From the NCBI GenBank assembly GCA_900142905.1, contig FSRV01000003.1, positions 496,001 to 560,000 on the forward strand: a stretch of DNA of 64,000 nucleotides, given 5' to 3'. Under the pieces are notes generated by a model that was given only the letters and a program-made list of their open reading frames with translations, had not been told where the DNA came from and made no database searches. Source of the stretch: Burkholderia sp. GAS332. Lineage in GTDB: Bacteria; Pseudomonadota; Gammaproteobacteria; Burkholderiales; Burkholderiaceae. Shown here one piece after another: positions 27,301-36,598 of this stretch (position 1 is the first letter of the stretch; the number at the start of each line of letters is the position of its first letter). Position numbers and translations under genes: made by a program.

Positions 27301-27750
27301 CGGTACGTGAGGGATCTGGCTGACGCATTTCAATTCGACACGCATAAGCTTTGCTTTGAAGTAACAGAGACAGCGGCGATCACGAATCTGTCAGCTGCAA
27401 CGGAGTTCGTCCAGTCACTGCGATTGCGCGGCATGCACTTCGCCCTGGACGACTTCGGAAGCGGCGCGTCGTCGTTCGGCTACCTCAAAGCGTTGCCTGT
27501 GGACTACCTGAAAATCGACGGACAGTTCATCACCAATCTCGAACATGACCCCATTGATCAGGCGATGGTGCGGTGTATCTGCGATGTAGCAAAGGCAGTC
27601 GGCAAGCAGACCATTGCGGAATTCGTCGAAACAGCCGCCGTCGCGGCATTGCTGCGAGACATGGGAGCCGACTATATACAGGGGTACTTCGTCCATGTGC
27701 CAGCCCCCATGGAGGAAGTTCTTCTCCTCGGAGTTGATACGCGTAGTTGA
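24392..27750 (+). pseudogene. GAF-PAS-GGDEF-EAL cyclic-di-GMP protein interrupted at a poly-G tract
   Basis: From ATG 24392 (MTSHRLPEYRPAHRGDAINS) the first frame encodes a GAF domain (about 25-170) and three PAS domains with PAC-like DVSERRRVE and DITERRKVE ends, to about residue 518. An 11-G run at 25948-25958 then shifts the register. The next frame, open from 25873 to 27750, resumes with GGWFDMVAYRPSP, a fourth PAS, a GGDEF domain with intact GGDEF and an RxxD inhibitory site five residues before it, and an EAL domain with ELL in place of EAL but conserved Asn, Glu, DDFG, Lys and downstream Glu. Nine or twelve G would restore one protein of about 1120 residues. Either phase variation, a mutation, or an assembly error. 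Confidence 0.85.
25948..25958 (+). repeat. Homopolymer tract of 11 G
   Basis: Eleven consecutive G inside the coding sequence of the cyclic-di-GMP protein, at the exact place where the frame breaks. It encodes Gly residues between two PAS domains, so length changes in multiples of three would be tolerated. Confidence 0.95.
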
Positions 27751-28027
27751 CCAATGACAAGACACCCGTGTGGTGAATCTCGCCCGCGGCTATGTTACGG
27801 GCGCTCGGGAACGTCGCGTCATTTGTTACGTAATACCACACCCCGCACTTGAATGTAGCAAATGAATGAACGCTCTGCCAGGTCCCATGCGAAAGGGCCA
27901 AACGACACACCGCACATAGTCGAGCAGTTTTCCTGCGTCGCGAACGCGCGATTCGAACCCCCTGCCCGATCACACATCACAGACATTGGCACACGAATTG
28001 CTGGAACTTTGACCAACCTTTCGTTAC

Positions 28028-28812
28028 GGCTTTGTCAATTTGCTGCGCAGACGCAGGAAGAAGGCAGAGATGGACATGCCTTAGAAAACCATGAGACGGA
28101 TCTCGGGCGAGCTCTGCAAATTCACTCGCTGCGACGAATCGAGCAGCGAGCTGTTTTCGATAAAGTAAAGCGCGCAGCAGATGCCGCTTGAGCGCGAACT
28201 GTTGTCGGATCGGCCCTAAGCACGAGAGAAATCTCTGTGTGCATTTCAGGTCGCGAAAACCGCGCATGCGACGGTCGCGTTCGGGTGTAGGCTGGTGACC
28301 GCTCTCGGCCCGGTTATTCAGCCGGGAAGCAACTTCGACGAACACGCGCCTCACGTTCGCAAGCTTCGGTATCTCAGCTCCGGCCACCGGCTAGCTTCGC
28401 AACTTGTCGGTGACGATCTTGCGCGGCACCGGGTTCGAACGTAGCACACGCTTGAAAAAACGTTTTGCGGCGGTCTTATCACGCCGCTTTTGCACCAGGA
28501 TGTCGCGTATGGCGCCATGCTCGTCGACCGCACGCCACAACATGTACGCGTCGCCTCGCAGCGTAATGAACATCTCGTCGAGGTGCCATGTGCTACCGGG
28601 CTTGCGCCGCACGGCTTTACCCTGAATAGCAAAGCCTTTGCCAAACTTATCGCACCAGCAACGGATCGTCTCGTATGTCACGATCACCCCGCGATCGAAG
28701 GGCAGTTCTTCGATGTCGCGCAAGCTCAACTGAAAGCAATACCAGCGCACGGCGCAACTGATGACCGCGGCTGAAAACGGTGACCGCGATAGAGCGATTT
28801 CGATTTCTTCAT
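28028..28812 (-). pseudogene. IS6-family transposase, disrupted
   Basis: ATG at 28812 (MKKSKSLYRGHRF), then a 1-bp deletion after codon 13 relative to copy B. The frame resumes as AVISCAVRWY and runs to a TAG at 28391-28393, where copy B has Tyr (KLRS-stop-PVAGAEIP). The rest is open (SRLNNRAESGHQ carries the catalytic Glu) and reads past the IS end to 27977. The DDE residues themselves are present. Two lesions make it inactive. Confidence 0.85.
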
Positions 28813-28853
28813 CTCGCCATCTTACGTGGCCGGCTCTGCAACATGACAATGCC
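28028..28853 (-). mobile_element. IS6-family element, copy A, decayed
   Basis: About 826 bp. The left end GGCTTTGTCAATTTGC and the right end (minus strand GGGCATTGTCATGTTGC) resemble the termini of copy B at 31644-32475. The element contains a broken IS6 transposase on the minus strand. No target duplication is visible. It borders the DUF2827 pair on the left. Confidence 0.75.
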
Positions 28854-29034
28854 CCTGCCACAGCTCGCCCCGGAAAAACGAAAACGATGCGATGGTGCAA
28901 CTCGAATGGACGGACTCGCCCGGGCAATTTCCAGGTTACGCGATGCTGTGAGGAACCAGGAAGCCATCGATTCCTTGGGCAACCAAGCGAAATGTTAGAC
29001 ATCCATAGGCAGATCTTGAACGTAGGGACAACTC

Positions 29035-30180
29035 GTGACGCAACGCACACCTTCGACATCCACACGCTCCTCTGAGCGGTGCCCCGCAGTCGGTATCTCG
29101 CTGTTCGCGAGAGACGGCCAGACGATCTGGGAAAACGGCATCCATCAGAACATCGCGTTCCTCGCGATGATGCTCAAGCGGTCCGACCGTGTCGGCCACG
29201 TGTACTTCCTGAACGGCGGCGATGCACAAGCGTTGCCGCCCGGCCTTGATCTCGACAGTCTCGACGTGCCGCTCGTCTGGCCATCCGACGTCACGTACGC
29301 ACTCGACGTCGTCATCGAGATGGGTGCTCAGTTGCCGGTCGACTGGCTCAAGCACATGAAGGCCCTTGGCAAGAAACGCATCGCGTGTTTCGTCGGCCAT
29401 ACGTACAGCGGACTCGCCGAAACGCCGATCTTCGGGCAACCATCCGGGCACATCTTCAACGGCGCGTCCTTCGACGAGGTGTGGGTGCTCGCGAAGTCGA
29501 GGACGATCGACGTGCCGCTACTTCGCACGCTAACACGCGCACCGATCTACACAATTCCACACATTTGGTCGCCGCACTTCCTCGAACGGCGCATCGCCGC
29601 ACTGGCGAAAGAAGGCCTGACGTTCGGCTACCGGCCAGGCCGACGCGCATGGCGGCTAGCGACGCTTGAGCCAAACATCTCGGTCGTCAAAACCTGCCAT
29701 TACCCGATGCTTGCATGCGAGGAACTCTATCGCGCGCGGCCAGAAACGGTCGAACACTTGTTCGTCCTCAACGCGATGCAATTGAAGGAACATCTGACTT
29801 TCCGGCACTTCGCGAACAGCCTCGACCTTGTCCGCCAACACAAGGCAACCTTCGAGCTGCGTCACGAGCTGCCCAACTTCCTTGCGCGCCATGCAGACGC
29901 CGTCGTGTCCCATCACTGGGAGAACCCGCAGAACTACCTATACTATGATGTGTTGTACGGCGGCTATCCGCTGATTCACAACTCTGCGCTGCTCGGAGAC
30001 GCCGGCTACTACTATCCGGATTTCGATGCACAAGCGGGCGGCCGCGCCTTGCTCGATGCGTGGCAGCATCACGATGCGCAACTCGACAGCTACCGCGCCA
30101 AGGCTGACCGGTTGCTAAAGTCTGTGTCGATCGACAACCCCGCCAACCTCGACGCGTTTGTCGCGCGTCTGGTCGCCTAA
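29035..30180 (+). CDS. DUF2827 family protein (copy 1), putative glycosyltransferase-like
   Basis: 381 residues, start GTG 29035 with AGGGA upstream. Features shared with the next gene: GISLFARDGQTIWENGIHQN near the N-terminus, LNGG, HIWSPHFLE, FGYRPGR, LEPNISVVKTCHYPML, and SHHWENPQNYLYYDVLYGGY then PLIHNSALLGDAGYYYPDFD. This is DUF2827, a Burkholderia-enriched family found near surface-polysaccharide loci. The fold resembles GT-B enzymes in layout, but activity is unproven. No signal peptide. It is the first of two tandem copies flanked by IS6 sequences. Confidence 0.85.
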   Translation: MTQRTPSTSTRSSERCPAVGISLFARDGQTIWENGIHQNIAFLAMMLKRSDRVGHVYFLNGGDAQALPPGLDLDSLDVPLVWPSDVTYALDVVIEMGAQLPVDWLKHMKALGKKRIACFVGHTYSGLAETPIFGQPSGHIFNGASFDEVWVLAKSRTIDVPLLRTLTRAPIYTIPHIWSPHFLERRIAALAKEGLTFGYRPGRRAWRLATLEPNISVVKTCHYPMLACEELYRARPETVEHLFVLNAMQLKEHLTFRHFANSLDLVRQHKATFELRHELPNFLARHADAVVSHHWENPQNYLYYDVLYGGYPLIHNSALLGDAGYYYPDFDAQAGGRALLDAWQHHDAQLDSYRAKADRLLKSVSIDNPANLDAFVARLVA

Positions 30181-30194
30181 GCCGGAGAACGCGT

Positions 30195-31349
30195 ATGTCG
30201 GACTCCATGGCCCATCAGACACTTGGCGCCGGCAAGCGGCTCGTTGTCGGCGTGTCGCTGCACGGGCGCGGCGTCGGCCAATCGCTTTGGGAAAACGGGA
30301 TATTCCAGAATTGCCTGCTGCTGGTCCTGCTGCTGCGTCAGTCGCCGCTCGTTGAGGGAGCGGTGATGGTCAATGGCGGCGAGCAGGTCGTAGATCCGAA
30401 AATGATGCTCGGCGAATGGAATGTGCCGCTGTTGTCGCAGGACGAGGCAATGCAGCGCTGTGACTTGCTCATAGAGATGAGCGCGCAGTTCGACGCGAAC
30501 TGGATCGTCGCATTCCGGAAGCGTGGTGGCAAGGTCGTCACGATGCGAGTTGGCAACGACTACGTGATCGACGTCGAGCGGGCAATGTTTAACAAAACGT
30601 CGGGTTTCCTGTTTTCTGGCGCACCGTACGACGCCGTGTGGACAATTCCCGAACTTGAACGCTCGTGCCTGCACTATTACCGGACGGGCCTACGCGCGCC
30701 CGTCACGATCCTCCCGCACATATGGCACCCCATGCTATTGGACAAGGCATGTTCAACGCTTGGGCCAGGCCTCGACTTTGGCTACAAACCGGGCAGGCCA
30801 CGTTGGCGCGTGACGATATTCGAGCCGAACATCTGCATGGTAAAGACGAGCATCATTCCGATGCTCGTGACCGAGGAAGCGTATCGCGCGCAGCCGAGCC
30901 TTCTGGAAATCTTGCGTGTGTGCAACACGCTGCACCTAAAGGAACACACGACCTTTGTCCACTTCGCGAAGAGCCTCGATATCGTTGATCACGGCCGGAC
31001 AACGTTCGAGAGCCGTTACGCGGTATACGAGTTCATGGCTGCATACGGCGATGCGGTGGTATCGCATACGTGGGAAAATGCGCAGAATTACCTGTACTAC
31101 GAACTGCTGTACGGCAACTATCCCCTGATCCACAACTCGCCGTTCCTCGGCACGGCCGGGTATTACTATCCAGACTTCGACTGTCAAGCGGGCGGCCACG
31201 CGCTGCTGGAGGCGTTCGCGAGGCACGACGCGAATCTCGATGCGTATCGTGAACAGTCGCAACACGTGCTCGATTCGGTCAGCGTCTACAATTCAGACAA
31301 CGTCGCCGCTTATACGGACGCAATCGCGGTGCTCTATCGCGATGCTTGA
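30195..31349 (+). CDS. DUF2827 family protein (copy 2)
   Basis: 384 residues, ATG 30195 with GGAGAA upstream, only 14 bp after the first DUF2827 gene, so one operon. Same landmarks (SLWENGIFQNCLLLVLLLRQ, HIWHPMLLDK, FGYKPGR, FEPNICMVKTSIIPM, NAQNYLYYELLYGNYPLIHN). The two copies are moderately similar, so the duplication is old and they may have separate specificities. Function unknown; a role in modifying a surface glycan is inferred from family context. Confidence 0.85.
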   Translation: MSDSMAHQTLGAGKRLVVGVSLHGRGVGQSLWENGIFQNCLLLVLLLRQSPLVEGAVMVNGGEQVVDPKMMLGEWNVPLLSQDEAMQRCDLLIEMSAQFDANWIVAFRKRGGKVVTMRVGNDYVIDVERAMFNKTSGFLFSGAPYDAVWTIPELERSCLHYYRTGLRAPVTILPHIWHPMLLDKACSTLGPGLDFGYKPGRPRWRVTIFEPNICMVKTSIIPMLVTEEAYRAQPSLLEILRVCNTLHLKEHTTFVHFAKSLDIVDHGRTTFESRYAVYEFMAAYGDAVVSHTWENAQNYLYYELLYGNYPLIHNSPFLGTAGYYYPDFDCQAGGHALLEAFARHDANLDAYREQSQHVLDSVSVYNSDNVAAYTDAIAVLYRDA

Positions 31350-31375
31350 CGCGTTGCCTTCGAGGGAGGCACAAC

Positions 31376-31492
31376 GTGAAGTACCACTTTGAGCATCCTG
31401 CACGTAAAGTGGCTGTTCGCATACGCCGCTGCATTGTTCGCGCTGACCGGGGCTTTGCCACACTGCCAAAGCTGTCGCGTAAGATCGTGTAA
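31376..31492 (+). CDS. Short reading frame, probably the cut 5' end of a third operon gene
   Basis: 38 codons from GTG 31376, with GAGGGAGG directly upstream, starting MKYHFEHPARKVAVRIRRCI. It begins 26 bp after the second DUF2827 gene and runs into the IS6 remnant, its stop overlapping the remnant's ATG. The good ribosome site and spacing suggest a third gene of the DUF2827 operon truncated by an insertion. Confidence 0.45.
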   Translation: MKYHFEHPARKVAVRIRRCIVRADRGFATLPKLSRKIV

Positions 31493-31569
31493 TGAAGAAT
31501 TCTAAATCGCTTTATGAGAGTCACCGCTTTCCGGCGTTCGTCATCAGTTTCGCTGTGCGCTGGTATTGA
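31492..31569 (+). pseudogene. IS6-family transposase N-terminal remnant
   Basis: Twenty-five codons beginning MKNSKSLYESHRFPAFVISF and ending AVRWY-stop, matching the N-terminus of the two other IS6 transposases but in plus orientation. Everything downstream is lost. The preceding GGGGCTTTGCCACACTG at about 31449 may be its terminal repeat, of a different IS6 subtype. Confidence 0.75.
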
Positions 31570-31643
31570 TATGACTTAGCATGTCAATCGCGACGGGTTT
31601 CAGGTTGTTGCATCGACGCATGAAGTTCCTGAGGGCGGGCCCT

Positions 31644-32475
31644 GGCGCTATCAAGTTGGCGACTGTAGGCAAAAAGTGCGGCGTACGTGTAGTTATCCTT
31701 ATCAGATTGCTGTCTCGATTGCAGCTGCGACAGTCCAACCATGCCATGTGGCGAGGCGTTCTATTAGTATGGCGCGATGACATGCCGCGTTCATCTGATG
31801 TCTAGGCAACGCGAAGTGCTGCCGAATCGGGCCGAAGCATGAGAGAAACGCCTGCGTGCGACGCGCGTCGCGAAAGCCGCACATCTGGCGTTCGCGCCTA
31901 CGGGTTGGCTGGTGACTGTTCTCGGCGCGGTTGTTTACGCGTGCGGCCGCTTTGACGAAAACGTGCTTTACCTGAGCGAGCTCAGGAATATCAGCCTTCG
32001 CCGCCGGATAACTGCGCAGTTGGTCGGTAACGATTTTGCGCGGCACCGGGTTTGAACGCAGCACCCGCCGAAAGAAGCGCTTTGCCGCGGCCTTGTCGCG
32101 ATGCTTTTGCACCAGCACATCGAGTTCGGCGCCGTGCTCGTCGACCGCCCGCCACAACAGGTACGGCTCACCGCGCAGCGTCACGAACATCTCGTCTAAA
32201 TGCCAGGTTCTGCCTGGCTTGCGCCGCACCGCCCTGGCGCACTGAGCGAATCCAGCGCCGAACTTCTCGCACCAGCGACGGATCGTTTCGTACGTGACCA
32301 CGACGCCACGTTCGAGCAACAACTCCTCGATGTCGCGCAGGCTTAGGCTGAACCGGAAGCACCAGCGAACGGCGCAGCTGATGACAATAGCAGGGAAACG
32401 GTGGCCGTAATTAAGCGATTTCGTTTTCTTCATCGGTTCATTCTACCGCGACATCTCCCGCAACCTGACAGTGCC
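31644..32475 (-). mobile_element. IS6-family element, copy B
   Basis: About 832 bp, typical of IS6/IS26-sized elements. The right end reads GGCACTGTCAGGTTGCG inward on the minus strand; the left end GGCGCTATCAAGTTGGCG matches it with a few mismatches. The transposase inside is intact. It is in the same orientation as copy A, with the DUF2827 genes between them, an arrangement like a composite element. No 8-bp target duplication is evident. Confidence 0.8.
31702..32433 (-). CDS. IS6-family transposase
   Basis: 243 residues, full length. Zinc/HTH-like N-terminus (MKKTKSLNYGHRFPAIVISC), then the DDE catalytic core: Asp in TWHLDEMFVTLRG, Asp in KIVTDQLRSYP, Glu in NNRAENSHQPTRRRE. It catalyses replicative transposition or cointegrate formation, as in IS26. 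The frame is intact, unlike copy A. The C-terminus is slightly extended toward the left end of the element. Confidence 0.93.
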   Translation of the reverse strand: MKKTKSLNYGHRFPAIVISCAVRWCFRFSLSLRDIEELLLERGVVVTYETIRRWCEKFGAGFAQCARAVRRKPGRTWHLDEMFVTLRGEPYLLWRAVDEHGAELDVLVQKHRDKAAAKRFFRRVLRSNPVPRKIVTDQLRSYPAAKADIPELAQVKHVFVKAAARVNNRAENSHQPTRRRERQMCGFRDARRTQAFLSCFGPIRQHFALPRHQMNAACHRAILIERLATWHGWTVAAAIETAI

Positions 32476-32907
32476 CTTTGAACGGCGAATGGTGCCGTGT
32501 GAACGGCCGTATGGGAGTCGAAAGTAATATCAGGATGCCTAATCTGGCAAGATTGACGGCGTGCGGAAGTGCGACGTGCGAGTCGGGATCGGTTAGCGAA
32601 ACCGGCCTTTACGAAACATCCTTGAACAGTTGTGCTGCGCTATTCAGGTCACGCATCTGCTCGCGAAGTTTGTCTGTATTCTCCCGTGTCCGCAAAAACC
32701 GGCGAACACCAACGGATCGCGCATCTGGATGTCCAGTAGTGTATGGGGCGTCGACGTCCATATAGAAGCAGTCGCTCAGGGCGAGTGGCGCATGCAATGC
32801 GGGAAAACGAGCCTGTCAAAACTGTACTTCGTGCACTAGTGTCCCTGCATACGGAATGGGTGGTTCACTTCCGCAAGCTGAGGCTCAAGTGCAGCTTATG
32901 TCGGGGT
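32476..32907. other. Intergenic, nothing recognised
   Basis: About 430 bp between the IS6 copy and the cupin gene. Frames here are short or lack ribosome sites. The frame of the cupin gene is open up to 32743 but not protein-like before the signal peptide. Confidence 0.5.
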
Positions 32908-33525
32908 ATGAACGGCGGCATCCTCGTGACACGATTTCTCATCAGTTTCGTCCTGGTTGTGGCGTTGGGAGCGTGTTTTCTGCCATCGGCGGCGGTCTCG
33001 CAGACACCGCTTGTCATCACAACACTGGCGGAAAAGAAGGTCACCGAGTTGCCGCCTGCACTACCTTTCTGGCGCATAGAAAGCTTTACAACATACGGGC
33101 AGGCCCAAGCCGCTGCGGGCACCTGGGCACTGGTCGCCAAATTCGCGGGCAAAGTCTGGCTTTTCACGCTCGGCCCGGCGGGTGGATCATCAGAAGGCGG
33201 CACAAAAGTGGCCGAGGTTGGTCCCATCCCCCGGTGTACCGCACCTCAGTATCTCCTCAGGATCAATGCGGCTAGTGGAACTCCCGGCAGCACGATTCCT
33301 GTACATACTCATCCGGGATCGGAGAACTTCTTCGTGCTAACCGGAGCGCAAAGCGTTCGTACTCCGCACGGAGTAATAGTCGTCAAGGCTAGCGACGCCC
33401 AGCCGGGCCACGGTGCTGGTGTCCCGATGCAAGTCTCGGCCAGTGGCTCGACGGATCTGCACGCCTTGGTAATGTTTGTGCTCGACGCCACCAGGCCGTT
33501 TTCCTCTCCCGCAAATTTCCCGTAG
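32908..33525 (+). CDS. Secreted cupin-domain protein
   Basis: 205 residues from ATG 32908. Signal peptide (LVTRFLISFVLVVALGACFL ending SAAVSQ; the GAC could be a lipobox Cys) followed by a single-domain cupin with the metal-binding motif HTHPGSENFFVLTG and the second strand segment around SGSTDLHALVMFVLDA. Secreted cupins of this kind are often of unknown function. It is 57 bp upstream of the periplasmic binding protein on the same strand, so they may be co-expressed. Confidence 0.8.
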   Translation: MNGGILVTRFLISFVLVVALGACFLPSAAVSQTPLVITTLAEKKVTELPPALPFWRIESFTTYGQAQAAAGTWALVAKFAGKVWLFTLGPAGGSSEGGTKVAEVGPIPRCTAPQYLLRINAASGTPGSTIPVHTHPGSENFFVLTGAQSVRTPHGVIVVKASDAQPGHGAGVPMQVSASGSTDLHALVMFVLDATRPFSSPANFP

Positions 33526-33582
33526 GCAACGGCGCCTGGCCACCAGCCAACGCCGGGCGTCAGCTATCAGCGAGCAGAATCC

Positions 33583-34341
33583 ATGACCACAATACTTAAG
33601 CGCATCAGCCTGAGCGCCGTCCTCGCAGGCTCACTGTCCATGCTCGCAGTATTAGCTCAAGCCGCCGGCATTAAGGTTATCAGCGATAGCCCCCTCGAGC
33701 CCGCATTGACCAAGGTCGTCGATCTTTATCGCCAGCAGACCCATAACCAGGTCAGCCTGGTGTTCGACCCATCGCCCGTCGTAAAGAAAAGGATTGAAGA
33801 CGGCGAAGCGGCCGACGTTGTTATCGTCCAGCCGGATTTTGCTGAGGACCTCACGAAATCAGGCAGGGTGAGTGCAGGGGACAGACCGATAATCGCTCAC
33901 GTTGGCGTCGGCCTCGGGAATCGCAACGACAGCCCGGCGTACGACATTTCAACGGTTGAGAAATTCAAGAACACCTTGCTCGGTGCGGACCTCCTTGTCT
34001 TTAACAGCGTAAAGTCAGGACAGGCCTTTGCAAGCGCCCTTGACCGGCTGGGAATTGCGGAAGCGCTCAAGCCGAAGATTTTACGCACAACGCCCAACGG
34101 GATTTTTGAACCTGTCTTGAAGGGCAACGGCAACGATATGGTTGCGGGCACAATTCCGCTCATCGCGACGACCCCCGGCATAAAACTCCTTGGCCCACTT
34201 CCGGATGATCTCCAGAGCACTCTCACCTACACTGCCGTGCTCATGGCAAATACCTCACAACGCGATACTGCCGAAGGGTTCATCAAGTTCCTGGTGTCTC
34301 GGCAGGCAAAGGATACGTTCGCTGCGAACGGTGCTCGGTGA
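33583..34341 (+). CDS. Periplasmic substrate-binding protein, ModA-like
   Basis: 252 residues with a signal peptide (SAVLAGSLSMLAVLAQA) and a type-2 periplasmic binding fold of the molybdate-binding (ModA) group: AGIKVISDSPLEPALTKVVD, then GEAADVVIVQPDFAEDLTKS and TAEGFIKFLVSRQAKDTFAA, the usual C-terminal ModA helix. No ModB/ModC transporter genes are adjacent, so it is an orphan; the ligand need not be molybdate. Follows the cupin gene. Confidence 0.85.
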   Translation: MTTILKRISLSAVLAGSLSMLAVLAQAAGIKVISDSPLEPALTKVVDLYRQQTHNQVSLVFDPSPVVKKRIEDGEAADVVIVQPDFAEDLTKSGRVSAGDRPIIAHVGVGLGNRNDSPAYDISTVEKFKNTLLGADLLVFNSVKSGQAFASALDRLGIAEALKPKILRTTPNGIFEPVLKGNGNDMVAGTIPLIATTPGIKLLGPLPDDLQSTLTYTAVLMANTSQRDTAEGFIKFLVSRQAKDTFAANGAR

Positions 34342-34879
34342 ATTAACGAACCATTGAATAGCACGGCGACTGGGACTGGTTCGAGGTTATTGCAACGGGA
34401 GGTGAAGAACGATTGGGCAGACTCTCCGCTGCTTGCAAAGGGCCAAGGTGTTGGCTTTATGAGTTCGGGCGGCGTGCAACGCCGACGAGCGAAGAGCGCC
34501 TCATTCGCCAGGCACAAACCCCCCGACGCGGTCGCAGGAGCGACCGGTATATCGTAGTCGCCATCCACTCCGCGCGAGTCCCACGGACTGGTTCGGGCAC
34601 CTTTTCGCAATCGCAGAATGGGTCACAACGGCCTCGGTTTCACATAGGGAAACACACTTTGTCGCCGCCAAGGTAGATGATTGGCAGACCATGCTTTGGG
34701 AACCGCACGCGATCAGTGATACAGCTCTCGAGCACGGCAAATCTCCTTATCATACGAATTTCAATATAAATCGCCGTTACCGGTAAAAAATGCACCAACT
34801 CTTCGCAAGCGCTCCCCGGAGTTGGCCGGAGAGGTGGATCGAATTTTGCATGCATGGAAGCCTCTACTGGCTGATAGGG
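34342..34879. other. Intergenic, nothing recognised
   Basis: About 540 bp between the binding protein and the receiver-domain gene. Open frames on both strands (for example 34610-34227 minus) lack motifs and ribosome sites. Confidence 0.5.
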
Positions 34880-35320
34880 ATGTCCATGGCACCGCTCGGG
34901 CAACGGCCAGTAATCCTCCTGGCTGAGGATGATGAATTGACCGCCGCGGCGTGGTCGGCCGTTCTGCGCCTGGGCGGTTTCGAAGTGATCTGGGCACCAG
35001 ATGGTTCATCGGCGTGGGCGTTGGCGCGCGCTGGTCGACCAGACCTCCTACTGACCGACTGGAATATGCCGGGTATGGACGGCCCGGAGTTGTGCCCGGT
35101 ATTTCGGGCTGACCCATTACTGGCTGGCGTACCGATAATTCTGGCCTCGTCATTGAAATCGCCACCTTTTACAACACCGGCACTTCACGATCTATTTCTG
35201 GAAAAGTCCGCCGACGCCGCCGTTTTATTAGCTGCCGTTTCGGGACTCGTTGTTGTAAAGGGCAACGTCGACGCTATGCAAGATGGCTCGGATTCAGGGA
35301 ATCGTAATCCGGAAGTCTAA
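34880..35320 (+). CDS. Single-domain response regulator receiver
   Basis: 146 residues from ATG 34880 (ATG 34886 also possible). A CheY-like domain: acidic pair in ILLAEDDELTAAA, phospho-acceptor Asp in LLLTDWNMPGMDG, the Ser/Thr position in ILASS, and Lys in LEKSAD, where the usual following Pro is missing. No output domain, so it would act by protein contact. The cognate kinase is not in the neighbourhood. Confidence 0.85.
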   Translation: MSMAPLGQRPVILLAEDDELTAAAWSAVLRLGGFEVIWAPDGSSAWALARAGRPDLLLTDWNMPGMDGPELCPVFRADPLLAGVPIILASSLKSPPFTTPALHDLFLEKSADAAVLLAAVSGLVVVKGNVDAMQDGSDSGNRNPEV

Positions 35321-36117
35321 TGCCGCATCGTGTGCGCGTGTCCGGCATATGGCGAACCAGGAGACGCTGGTAATACCGAATGCCATCGGCCGTTCGACCA
35401 ACCGAAGATGATGCTCCGACCTCCGCTCGCGTGTCGACTACAGGTACAACCGGAAGGAGTCGAGCAGACGATTGCCGCTAGGCAAGAAAACGCCACCAGG
35501 TGAACAGCATGTTCGCATTGATGTCGTTCTTGCGGGCCAGTTTCGAGACTGCAACGCCAGGCTCGCAAGCCGCAGCCGCGCCCACCATGCGATCACAAAG
35601 CTCCCGGGCGTACTGTGGACGCCCTGTTCGGGAACCCGGCTTCTTCCCTTCAGAGTGTGACAAAGTAGTGCCCATCAAATCGAAATGGTGGACATTACGT
35701 TGGTGTTTATCTCAGGCACCGTCTACTACGATCGGCCCGAGCCGCTTACCTGGAACGAGGCGATGGATTGTGGCAGACTCGATTACGTTAGGTGCTGATG
35801 TACCACGTGTGTGATTCACAGACATCGTTGACCTCGTTGCTGATCGATACGAAGAATGCTTCTTTGGTTCTGGGCGTTTGTCTCGCCGGAACCTGTCGGC
35901 GCAAAGGCAGAGGTGCTGAAGCCGGCCCGGGGCAAACAGGACAACGGGGCGACATCGCTCAATACGCTAGCCAACGCCCAACGCCAAGATCACTTTAAAA
36001 TCCCAAACGAGCATCGATCCATCTCAGCAGTGTCGCCGCCCTGGCTGAACATTGTTGGCACGGCGACAGATGCGCCGCGCTCAATATCTCAAACCCGATT
36101 GATAGCCCGGAGAGCAA
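35321..36117. other. Intergenic with an IS66 TnpA remnant
   Basis: About 800 bp between the receiver gene and the MarR gene. Apart from the transposase remnant at 35478-35678 no gene is supported. Confidence 0.55.
35478..35678 (-). pseudogene. IS66-family TnpA (orfA) remnant
   Basis: 66 codons. The segment GRPQYARELCDRMVGAAAAC, then EPGVAVSKLARKNDINANML and FTWW, is the HTH core of IS66 TnpA (usual form EPGVSVSKLALEHGINANML). The rest of the protein and of the element are missing. Confidence 0.75.
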
Positions 36118-36543
36118 ATGACTTTGCGCAAAGCTGCCTTGCCTGAAACACTGAGCAAAGAAGATCTGGAAACAATGTCGGAGTTCCGCTACAGGCTGCG
36201 ACGCTTCCTGCGGTTTTCCGAAGAGGTAACTCATGCCGCAGGGGTCACGCCTTTGCAGTATCAACTCATGCTGCAGGTGAGAGGTTTCCCCGGCAGATCG
36301 TGGGCGACGGTGGGCGAATTGGCCGAACGGCTGCAGGCGGCGCCGAACGGCACAGCCGCCTTGGTGTCGCGCTGCGAATCCGCTGGTCTTGTGATTCGTA
36401 AACCTGGAGAGGAGGACCGGCGCCAGGTGCGGGTTCATCTCACGGCGAAGGGCGAACGATACCTGCTGAAACTGGCGGCGCTGCACAAACCCGAGATCGA
36501 GTCTTTCGGCTGGACATTTCGCAAAAAACCCGCGCGCCCATAA
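36118..36543 (+). CDS. MarR-family transcriptional regulator (copy 1)
   Basis: 141 residues. Winged HTH of MarR: VTPLQYQLMLQVRGFPGRSW, then TVGELAERLQAAPNGTAALV with SRCESAGLVIRKPGEEDRRQ, where the DRR wing is diagnostic. Very similar to copy 2 at 56647-57072. It lies 108 bp upstream of a CLC transporter on the same strand, and a long perfect palindrome lies between them at 36599-36621, so it may control that gene. Confidence 0.92.
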   Translation: MTLRKAALPETLSKEDLETMSEFRYRLRRFLRFSEEVTHAAGVTPLQYQLMLQVRGFPGRSWATVGELAERLQAAPNGTAALVSRCESAGLVIRKPGEEDRRQVRVHLTAKGERYLLKLAALHKPEIESFGWTFRKKPARP

Positions 36544-36598
36544 AAAGCGATTCGCGCAGGCGGGCGTTCGCCGCAATGTTATTTGCGGCCTGCGTTCG

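Noticed and set aside
27940..27980. GGTTCGAATC-like sequence on the minus strand, resembling a tRNA T-loop
   Set aside because: The flanking bases cannot form the T-stem or an acceptor stem, so no tRNA is present.
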